Source of the DNA: CBFHWY01 sp965659675
Lineage (GTDB): Bacteria; Bacteroidota; Bacteroidia; Flavobacteriales_G; Salibacteraceae
Assembly: GCA_965659675.1 (NCBI GenBank)
Contig: CBFHWY010000043.1
Coordinates: 1-21,919 of the forward strand
Length of the DNA: 21,919 bases
Direction of reading: 5' to 3'
The notes beneath the pieces are model-generated. The model had not been told where the DNA came from, ran no database searches, and was given only the letters and a program-made list of their open reading frames with translations. Shown here one piece after another: positions 1-4,902 of this stretch. A program made the position numbers and the translations under genes. Position 1 is the stretch's first letter. The number at the start of each line of letters is the position of its first letter.

Positions 1-130
1 TTGAGGGTTTTTCATCTTATATGTTTAGATACTTCATTTGATTCTAGAATTTTTTAAAATAAGAAATTTTGATTTATTGATTTAAATAAAAGTACATCCA
101 TGACCGAAGACGAAAATGAAGAAGTGGCTA
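1..130. other. AT-rich flank with a truncated short reading frame
   Basis: This AT-rich stretch has no complete gene. On the plus strand an ATG at 100 opens a frame reading MTEDENEEVA, which then runs into the terminal repeat of the IS3 remnant at 131 and stops at 133-135. It may be the 5' end of a gene cut by that insertion, but ten codons are too few to identify a family or to prove coding. Nothing else could be recognised in these bases. Confidence 0.3.
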
Positions 131-157
131 TGTAGATACCCCAATGTTTAGGACAGC
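131..157. repeat. Terminal inverted repeat of the truncated IS3-family element
   Basis: The sequence starts TGTAGATACCCCAATG and ends in GGACAG, a layout typical of IS3-family termini. It lies 24 bp beyond the stop codon of the transposase fragment, where such an end is expected. No partner repeat was found, consistent with the other end having been deleted. Confidence 0.65.
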
Positions 158-447
158 TATTTGTCAAAGTTAAGTTTGTTTTAGGCAGCTTTTTCATATC
201 GATGAATGGGTATTTGGTCATCCAGGGATTGATGCCGCCGTTCGTTGTTGTAATAATTAAAGTATTCCGCTACTTGAAGGTACAGATCCAAGCCATCTTT
301 GGGCGGATTTAGATAGAGCTTTTCGTACTTTACATTTCTCCAAAGTCTTTCGATGAAGGCATTGTCTTTAGCTCTTCCACGCCCATCCATACTCAGTCTT
401 ATTCCTTGTTTAAGTGCAATTAGAAAAACTGATTCAGCTGCTGACAT
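131..447 (-). pseudogene. Truncated IS3-family transposase (OrfB C-terminus) with one IS end
   Basis: Only the last 88 or so residues of an IS3-family integrase-type transposase remain (frame 447 down to 181). They contain the conserved block GIRLSMDGRGRAKDNAFIER with the third catalytic residue (Glu of the DDE triad), and the C-terminal YYNNERRHQSL motif. The first two Asp residues and all of OrfA are missing. An in-frame stop lies just upstream of the first Met (460-462). Plus-strand 131-157 starts TG and has the CCCC...GGACAG pattern of IS3-family terminal repeats, so one genuine IS end survives and the other is lost. The element should be immobile. Its right junction, around 425-450, is set only by where transposase similarity fades. 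Confidence 0.85.
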
Positions 448-526
448 AAATCTTGCCAGTCATGCAAAGGGAAAGGTAATTGGCGAGACCTTTGTTTACT
501 CTCTTTTTGCTACTGTAGCTACATTG
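440..526 (+). pseudogene. Possible fragment of a disrupted gene, 5' side of the IS insertion
   Basis: If the IS at 531-1733 and one copy of its GCCG duplication are removed, a plus-strand frame runs from this segment without interruption into 1738-1787. The joined C-terminus reads through VIGETFVYSLFATVATLAV and on into SILIKLLRDFILALI before a stop at 1785-1787, which looks like a transmembrane helix with a short charged patch. The upstream part of the gene has been replaced by the older IS3 remnant. The family is unknown. An opposite-strand frame (a 22-residue peptide starting MKSRRSLIRIE) is also open here, so coding is not proven. Confidence 0.35.
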
Positions 527-530
527 GCCG
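527..530. repeat. Target-site duplication GCCG (left copy)
   Basis: GCCG directly precedes the left terminal repeat at 531 and recurs at 1734-1737 directly after the right terminal repeat. A 4-bp duplication is usual for the IS407 group of the IS3 family. Confidence 0.85.
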
Positions 531-556
531 TGTAGCCTGTTCCTTTTTCAGACAGT
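531..556. repeat. Left terminal inverted repeat of the IS407-group element
   Basis: These 26 bp begin TGTAGCCT and end TCAGACAGT. The reverse complement of 1707-1733 shares both blocks, with a divergent T/A-rich middle that differs by one base in length. Confidence 0.85.
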
Positions 557-575
557 ATAATAATAGGGATTTTGG

Positions 576-1364
576 TTAATTACTCATGTATTTGTATTTC
601 TCTTTGAACTGGTTTGGACTCATTCCCATCAGTGATTTATGAGGGTGATATTGGTTGTAATCCTTCCTCCAGTTTTCTGATAGTTCTTGAACATCATCTA
701 GTCTTTCAAAGATGTAGGCATCCAGAATGTCTTCTCTAAATTGTCTGTTGAATCTTTCAACATAGGCATTCTGCATCGGCTTTCCTGGCTGTATATACTT
801 GATCTCAATCTGTTGTTCTTTACACCAGTGCTGGAAGTTGTGAGCAATGAACTCACTTCCGTTATCAACTCTAATTGTACTCGGCTTTCCATTGAACTCA
901 ATGAGTCTTTCCATTACATCGGTTACTTTGATGGAAGGAAAGCTAAAGGCAGATTCAACTGCCAGTGCTTCTCGATTAAAATCATCAATCACGTTTAACA
1001 CTCTGAACTTTCTTCCATTTTCTAATACATCATGCATAAAGTCCATACTCCAGACAATGTTCTTTCTGATTGGTAAGGTTAAAGGTGCCTTCAAGCGAGA
1101 AGGAACTCTTTTTTTTCTTTTTCTTCTCAGCTGCAGACCCAGTTTTCTGTAAACTCGCAAGACTCTTTTGCGTCCATACGGATAACCTCTGGATCTCAGT
1201 CTGCCATAGTACTCATCTAAGCCTCTACTTGGCAACTGATCGGCTAACTCACCCAATAGAACTTCCAACTCCGTGTCGTCCTTTTTAGAAACATAGTACC
1301 ACATGGATCGATGTAGACTAACTACTCGACAAGCCCTCTCAATGGAAGCCCCTCGTTGTTCCAC
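576..1364 (-). CDS. IS3-family transposase OrfB (integrase core, DDE)
   Basis: This is the catalytic part of the transposase, with a helix-turn-helix-like HTH_21 region in the first 80 or so residues and an rve integrase core after it. The DDE triad is visible as Asp in NIVWSMDFMHD, Asp in TIRVDNGSEF and Glu in NAYVERFNRQF; the C-terminal YNQYHPHKSLMGMSPNQF motif is also intact. The GTG at 1364 is only the first start-like codon of the open frame. The functional protein is expected as an OrfAB fusion made by -1 frameshifting near 1406-1412, giving about 363 residues in all. In that fusion the frame continues upstream as VLKPSQRKQGAEYL before this GTG. Confidence 0.93.
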   Translation of the reverse strand: MEQRGASIERACRVVSLHRSMWYYVSKKDDTELEVLLGELADQLPSRGLDEYYGRLRSRGYPYGRKRVLRVYRKLGLQLRRKRKKRVPSRLKAPLTLPIRKNIVWSMDFMHDVLENGRKFRVLNVIDDFNREALAVESAFSFPSIKVTDVMERLIEFNGKPSTIRVDNGSEFIAHNFQHWCKEQQIEIKYIQPGKPMQNAYVERFNRQFREDILDAYIFERLDDVQELSENWRKDYNQYHPHKSLMGMSPNQFKEKYKYMSN

Positions 1365-1399
1365 CAGATACTCAGCTCCCTGTTTGCGCTGAGAAGGCT

Positions 1400-1666
1400 T
1401 TAAAACTTTTTTTCGATCACGTCCTTTAGAAGTTCATGATCCAGGCTTAGATCAGCATACATCCGCTTCAATCGCCTGTTCTCTTCCTCTAACTCTTTGA
1501 GCTTCTTTAACTGGGCCTTGTCCATCCCAGAATACTTCTTCTTCCAATTGTAAAAGGTGGCATCACTAATGCCTCGCTCACGGCAAATATCTTTCGCCTT
1601 TTTACCCGCTTCATACTCCTTCAATATCTGTATGATCTGGTTCTCTGTAAATCTAGTCTTCTTCAT
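1400..1666 (-). CDS. IS3-family transposase OrfA (helix-turn-helix)
   Basis: This 88-residue protein matches the OrfA pattern of IS407-group elements. It has an N-terminal helix-turn-helix (RFTENQIIQILKEYEAGKKA, then DICRERGISDATFYNWKKKY) and a leucine-rich coiled coil (LKKLKELEEENRRLKRMYAD) that mediates multimerisation. It binds the IS ends and is the N-terminal half of the OrfAB transposase. The ATG at 1664-1666 lies 40 bp inside the right terminal repeat. The frame ends Glu-Lys-Lys-Phe-stop directly on the A7G slippery run, as expected for programmed frameshifting. Confidence 0.92.
   Translation of the reverse strand: MKKTRFTENQIIQILKEYEAGKKAKDICRERGISDATFYNWKKKYSGMDKAQLKKLKELEEENRRLKRMYADLSLDHELLKDVIEKKF
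1405..1413 (-). promoter_or_regulatory. Programmed -1 frameshift site (A7G) joining OrfA to OrfB
   Basis: The minus strand reads GAAAAAAAGTTTTAA, with the A AAA AAG heptamer set in the OrfA zero frame. A -1 slip turns Lys-Phe-stop into Lys-Val-Leu-Lys and enters the OrfB frame with no intervening stop. The slippery run is certain from the sequence; use of the site is inferred from the IS3 family. Confidence 0.85.
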
Positions 1667-1706
1667 TTTCTACAGTTTAAAATTATTGCTTTTTACTAAC
1701 TTTTAA

Positions 1707-1733
1707 ACTGTCTGATTTTTAGGGAAGGCTACA
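1707..1733. repeat. Right terminal inverted repeat of the IS407-group element
   Basis: The sequence starts ACTGTCTGA and ends GGCTACA. It is the imperfect reverse complement of 531-556 and lies upstream of orfA, where the element's transposase promoter should be. Confidence 0.85.
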
Positions 1734-1737
1734 GCCG
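1734..1737. repeat. Target-site duplication GCCG (right copy)
   Basis: This is identical to 527-530 and directly abuts the right end of the IS. Confidence 0.85.
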
Positions 1738-1787
1738 TTTCAATTCTAATCAAGCTTCTACGAGATTTCATTTTAGCCTTAATTTGA
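1738..1787 (+). pseudogene. Possible C-terminal tail of the gene split by the IS
   Basis: With the IS and one GCCG copy removed, the frame from 440-526 continues here as VSILIKLLRDFILALI and stops at 1785-1787. The hydrophobic composition extends the predicted membrane helix. The call rests only on frame continuity and composition. Confidence 0.33.
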
Positions 1788-1829
1788 TAATTGGTTAAAT
1801 TAGGCTTATTCAAATCGAAATCAATACGC

Positions 1830-2813
1830 CTATTTTCTGACTTTATTCCCTTTAGATGTATTACAACTCTTACAAAGGATTTGTGTATTCGACAAGTCCA
1901 AGGCTTTCTCTGGATATTTAGATCTTGGCAAAATATGATCTACTTCGAGGTCCGTTTTCGAACCACAATATCTACATGAAAGTTTGTTTGAATTCAATGA
2001 TTTATTCTTTATTGACCTCCATTCACTTGAGTTGTAAAATTCGGGAGATAATATAAACTTAGTATACTCCTCACTTGTCAGGTTATTGATTTTATCTTGA
2101 ATTCTTTCGGTTAGAATCTTGAAATCCTCTGTCGCTCTTATCACCTGCTCCCATGCGTTATCAATTTGAGATTCCAGGTTCTTCTCGCTCTCTGAAATTC
2201 CGTACGAAAAGTCCTCTCCTTCTATGAGTTCTTTAGCTTTTTCAGTGTAATAGTCATAGTGCTTATCGAATATCCAATTTACAATTTTACTATAAGGATA
2301 TAAGATTAAGGGGGTGATAGTGGACGGTCCTAGAAGAAGAAAAAAAATATCTGGAAAAGGCAACGTCGCATTTTGATTGTTGTTTAGTAGGAAAAAGATA
2401 ATTCCAAAGGATAGAGAAAAAAGGAAAAAGCTAATGTAACCTGACCTATGTTTTAAGAAGTACAGAACTCTGTTGTTGCTACTAATGCTATTTAATGTCA
2501 ATTCCTTAATTTTTTTTTCTCTCCTATTTCTTGGTTTTAATTTATTCTCTGATTTTAAGTTTTCTAATTCTTTTTCCAATCCTTTTAGTAGGGTTTCATA
2601 CTTATTTGGGCTGGCTAGATTTCTATGCAGTCGCAAGTCTGGTAAAATTCTTCTCATTATGAGTTTACCATATGTTGAATGTGGGCTAAATTTCGGGACT
2701 TCAAAGTTTCGCTCTAAATACTGATAATAGAATTCGCGATTAACTTTTTTTGAAGTTGGAATATATCTCTGGGCTTTTTTCGAGAATCTATATGGTGGGA
2801 TTTTGCTGGGCAT
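1830..2813 (-). CDS. Predicted membrane-anchored HNH endonuclease
   Basis: This 327-residue protein has an unusual layout. A basic N-terminal half (about 1-115, with a charged helix around 70-105) leads into two hydrophobic segments (about 126-143 and 154-175). A charged helical linker (about 185-250) then leads to a C-terminal HNH nuclease module. That module has the lead-in EFYNSSEWRSIKNKSL, zinc-type cysteine pairs C280/C283 and C314/C317, the catalytic DHILPRS at 292-298, and a closing CNTSKGNK. HNH modules of this form cut DNA using one metal ion; the membrane anchoring is read from hydrophobicity alone. The gene is AT-rich, has no operon partner, and sits between an IS and a RAYT, which suggests horizontal transfer. 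A defence role is an inference. The start is the ATG at 2811-2813; no clear Shine-Dalgarno sequence is seen. Confidence 0.82.
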   Translation of the reverse strand: MPSKIPPYRFSKKAQRYIPTSKKVNREFYYQYLERNFEVPKFSPHSTYGKLIMRRILPDLRLHRNLASPNKYETLLKGLEKELENLKSENKLKPRNRREKKIKELTLNSISSNNRVLYFLKHRSGYISFFLFSLSFGIIFFLLNNNQNATLPFPDIFFLLLGPSTITPLILYPYSKIVNWIFDKHYDYYTEKAKELIEGEDFSYGISESEKNLESQIDNAWEQVIRATEDFKILTERIQDKINNLTSEEYTKFILSPEFYNSSEWRSIKNKSLNSNKLSCRYCGSKTDLEVDHILPRSKYPEKALDLSNTQILCKSCNTSKGNKVRK

Positions 2814-2853
2814 TGTTTAATAATAAGAAATCCTTTTCATAAACTCACTTTGT

Positions 2854-2872
2854 TAGAATGGTTTCCATTCTA
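2854..2872. repeat. Perfect palindrome TAGAATGG-TTT-CCATTCTA
   Basis: Two 8-bp arms are separated by 3 nt, about 40-60 bp upstream of the HNH nuclease start. A shorter outer TAAAC/GTTTA pairing (2840-2844 and 2876-2880) flanks it. The position fits an operator or a 5' leader hairpin of the nuclease gene. No binding protein can be named. Confidence 0.6.
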
Positions 2873-3087
2873 TGTGTTTAAACCATCATTTGAGAAATTT
2901 TACTTCCAAGCCAAGAACTAGAATTAAATCCTAAAAAGCTCAAAAACCATAAAAACCTTTTTTAGGTTATTAGAGTTTTTTCGGTTTTAGATGGGTTTGA
3001 AAATTGAACAGCAGAAGTCTATAACATCTGCTAATCAACGACAGAGTTGACGTTTTTGAAATACACTATACATGCATATTATGCCCC

Positions 3088-3120
3088 GCTACCGCGCGAT
3101 TATGCGAAGCCATCGCAAGC
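3088..3120. repeat. REP-like imperfect palindrome upstream of the RAYT
   Basis: The sequence starts GCTACCGCGCGATTATG and ends ATCGCAAGC. GCGAT (3096-3100) can pair with ATCGC (3112-3116); an alternative hairpin pairs TGCGA (3103-3107) with TCGCA (3113-3117). Its head, GCTACCGCGCGA, differs at one base from the head of the strong palindrome at 3760-3788, so the two appear to be related elements bracketing the transposase gene. Confidence 0.6.
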
Positions 3121-3195
3121 TTTGTAAAACTAGGTAGAATTATTTAATACCGTTTTTCCTTCTGTCTGAAACGCTTCTCATGGAGTTTTGCATGG

Positions 3196-3744
3196 ATGAG
3201 CAGAAACTACAAGTTTCATAACCCAAAAGGAACCTACTTTGTCAGCTTTGCTGTGGTAGATTGGATCGATGTATTTACTCGCTTAGAGTATAAGTTATTA
3301 CTTGTTGAAAGCCTTAGATTTTGCTGTAAAGAGAAGGGTATGGAGTTAAATGCCTGGGTCATTATGTCCAATCATTTGCATCTCATTTTTAGTTCTGCTG
3401 GAAAGCGAAAACCACAAGATTTGCTTGGAGATTTTAAACGATACACAAGCAAAAGCTTGGTTGAGTCCATCAGATCTAATCCAAAAGAGAGCCGCAAAGA
3501 ATGGTTGCTAGAAGCCTTCCGTAGAAAAGGACTTAGAACGAGCAATGTCCAAAGCTTTCAGTTCTGGAGACATGACAATCGTCCAATCGAGCTTTGGTCG
3601 TCAAAGGTCATGGAACAAAAACTAGATTACTTGCATATGAATCCAGTTAAAGCGGGAATAGTTGAAAAGCCGCATGAATATGTATTTAGTAGTGCAAGAA
3701 ATTATGCAGGAATGCCAGCGATCTTGCCTGTAATCAAACTTTAA
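3196..3744 (+). CDS. REP-associated tyrosine transposase (RAYT, IS200-like Y1 family)
   Basis: This 182-residue protein belongs to the Y1 HUH transposases that move or maintain REP palindromes. The HUH motif is His60-Leu-His62 in VIMSNHLHLIF. The catalytic tyrosine is probably Tyr145 in KLDYLHMNPVKAGIV, a signature of the family. Length and motif spacing are normal and the frame is unbroken, so it could be active. It is flanked by palindromes with a related head sequence at 3088-3120 and 3760-3788, the usual arrangement for a RAYT and its cognate REPs. It stands alone with no accessory genes. The ATG at 3196 is taken because the family's N-terminal NPKGTYFVSF block begins a few residues later. 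Confidence 0.93.
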   Translation: MSRNYKFHNPKGTYFVSFAVVDWIDVFTRLEYKLLLVESLRFCCKEKGMELNAWVIMSNHLHLIFSSAGKRKPQDLLGDFKRYTSKSLVESIRSNPKESRKEWLLEAFRRKGLRTSNVQSFQFWRHDNRPIELWSSKVMEQKLDYLHMNPVKAGIVEKPHEYVFSSARNYAGMPAILPVIKL

Positions 3745-3759
3745 AAAAGTCTATAAAAA

Positions 3760-3788
3760 GCTAGCGCGCGAATCATTCGCGCGCTAGC
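3760..3788. repeat. Strong GC-rich palindrome downstream of the RAYT (REP-like)
   Basis: A perfect 13-bp inverted repeat (GCTAGCGCGCGAA and TTCGCGCGCTAGC) surrounds a TCA loop, 15 bp after the RAYT stop. It is probably a cognate REP element for that transposase and could also act as a transcription terminator in either direction. It shares the head GCTA(G/C)CGCGCGA with the upstream element. Confidence 0.85.
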
Positions 3789-3807
3789 ATGTAGAAAAAT
3801 AATTGGG

Positions 3808-3834
3808 TGTGGTACCCGCTGGAATCGAACCAGC
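3808..3834 (-). other. tRNA T-arm and acceptor-like remnant, possible attachment site
   Basis: Read on the minus strand, GCTGG-TTCGATT-CCAGC is a perfect 5-7-5 T-arm with the canonical TTCGA loop, followed by GGGTACC-A where the 3' acceptor strand and discriminator base would be. No matching 5' acceptor (GGTACCC), D-arm or anticodon arm is present upstream on that strand. It is therefore not a full tRNA gene. Such 3' fragments mark the far end of elements that integrate into tRNA genes. Its place at the edge of the AT-rich island fits that, but the idea is untested. Confidence 0.45.
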
Positions 3835-3882
3835 TAGGTTCTTTTCTGATCTCTTATTACTTTCGCAGTTCCAAACCACCAA

Positions 3883-4902
3883 ATGAAGATCTACCACCTT
3901 CTTGCATTTCAGCCTAAACTAGAAGCAACATCAGGTGATAAGATCAATGAGATCAATTTTCTAAAAGCACTTTCTCAATTTGCGGAGGTCTATTATAACA
4001 ATCAGCGATTTATCCCAGAGCTAGCTGATTACGGACTAACAGCTACCGAAATAGAAGAACCGAGAGATGATTGTGACATTTACTATGTGCGCAACAATAT
4101 TGAGGTCTTTAAGAAGATCAAAGGCAAGAAAATTTGGCTTAGCTATCCCTACGATGAAGATGGATTCAGAGAAGCCACTGCTGTTTCGGCATTTAATGAA
4201 GCATGGAAGAAGGGGCTGGAAGAATTTCAGGCTGATCCAAATATGTTCGACTTCTTCTGCGGCGCATTCCCGAAAGATATGATCCCGCCGAAAGCGGTGA
4301 TCAATATCCGACAAGTATTGGCAGAGCACTTTGAGCCTAAACAGGGAACTGCTCTTCATTTTAGGTACCGAGCTTGTTTTGGATACGGATTTACTGTAGG
4401 ATATTTTGGCCGTATTGTGGAAGAAACATTGCCGGTTGACTACCTCAGCGTACTGCCCGAACTCAAAAAAGAAATCCCAGAGCTGAATACGGTATTTGCA
4501 GGAAGCATTCGAATTCCCCTTGAAGAGAAGTCAATCATTAATGTGAAGTATATCCCTTTTGAAGAGATGCCTTATGCAACTTCAGCATGCGATATACTGC
4601 TTGGAAATGAGCAACCAGAGGCCAATTGGGCAGGTTCGGCGAAACCCCTGGAGGCAATGGCCTGTGGGGTTCCTTTTGTGATGTCTCGTCGTCCCGCCAG
4701 AGTCAATCAACTCGGTGAAGATTATCCATTGTTCTACGATACCAAAGAAGAATTAAAGGATTTGATCTTAAAGCTTTACAGAGAGAAGGAGTTTTACCAG
4801 CAAGTAAGTCAGGAGCTGATCAACAAGGCTCATGAATTCTACCCCAAACAAATGGGAAAATACCTCAAAGTTGAAATGGAAAAGTTTCTGGAACCTGCCT
4901 AA
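3883..4902 (+). CDS. Glycosyltransferase, GT4-like, of a polysaccharide operon
   Basis: This 339-residue protein resembles GT-B fold glycosyltransferases. The C-terminal half carries a GT4-type donor-binding segment, WAGSAKPLEAMACGVPFVMS (about 248-268), with the Glu of KPLEAMACG where the family's catalytic-region glutamate lies. The N-terminal half is the acceptor domain and is poorly conserved. It would transfer a sugar from a nucleotide-sugar donor to a growing glycan at the inner face of the cytoplasmic membrane; donor and acceptor cannot be read from sequence. It is the first gene of the operon and its TAA shares one base with the next gene's ATG. A one-mismatch -7 box (TACTTTCG) lies about 17 nt upstream. 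The start codon is only about 45 bp from the tRNA-like remnant. Confidence 0.8.
   Translation: MKIYHLLAFQPKLEATSGDKINEINFLKALSQFAEVYYNNQRFIPELADYGLTATEIEEPRDDCDIYYVRNNIEVFKKIKGKKIWLSYPYDEDGFREATAVSAFNEAWKKGLEEFQADPNMFDFFCGAFPKDMIPPKAVINIRQVLAEHFEPKQGTALHFRYRACFGYGFTVGYFGRIVEETLPVDYLSVLPELKKEIPELNTVFAGSIRIPLEEKSIINVKYIPFEEMPYATSACDILLGNEQPEANWAGSAKPLEAMACGVPFVMSRRPARVNQLGEDYPLFYDTKEELKDLILKLYREKEFYQQVSQELINKAHEFYPKQMGKYLKVEMEKFLEPA

Larger units (their letters stand above)
531..1733 (-). mobile_element. Complete IS3-family (IS407-group) insertion sequence, 1203 bp
   Basis: The element runs from TGTAGCC at 531 to GGCTACA at 1733. Its imperfect terminal repeats (531-556 and 1707-1733) share TGTAGCCT at the tip and TCAGACAGT inside. 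It is bracketed by GCCG on both sides and encodes orfA and orfB in the minus direction, overlapping through a -1 frameshift site. Length, gene layout, TG...CA ends and 4-bp duplication all fit the IS407 group. Both frames are open and the DDE residues are present, so the copy appears intact and is probably a fairly recent insertion. Confidence 0.93.
2814..3195. other. Intergenic region between the divergent HNH and RAYT genes
   Basis: This AT-rich gap of about 380 bp holds a perfect palindrome at 2854-2872, close to the HNH start, and a GC-rich REP-like palindrome at 3088-3120, near the RAYT start. The middle (about 2890-3050) has runs of A and T but no open frame of note and no recognisable RNA gene. 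Promoters for both divergent genes must lie here, but no exact TAnnTTTG box was found. Confidence 0.6.

Noticed and set aside
353..535. The 60-codon plus-strand frame as an intact gene
   Set aside because: Its 5' half is antisense to the IS3 transposase fragment and its stop lies within the IS end; only the 3' portion is plausibly host-derived.
3808..3870. A complete tRNA gene on the minus strand
   Set aside because: Only the T-arm and acceptor-like strand are present. No matching 5' acceptor, D-arm or anticodon stem could be folded from the adjacent bases.
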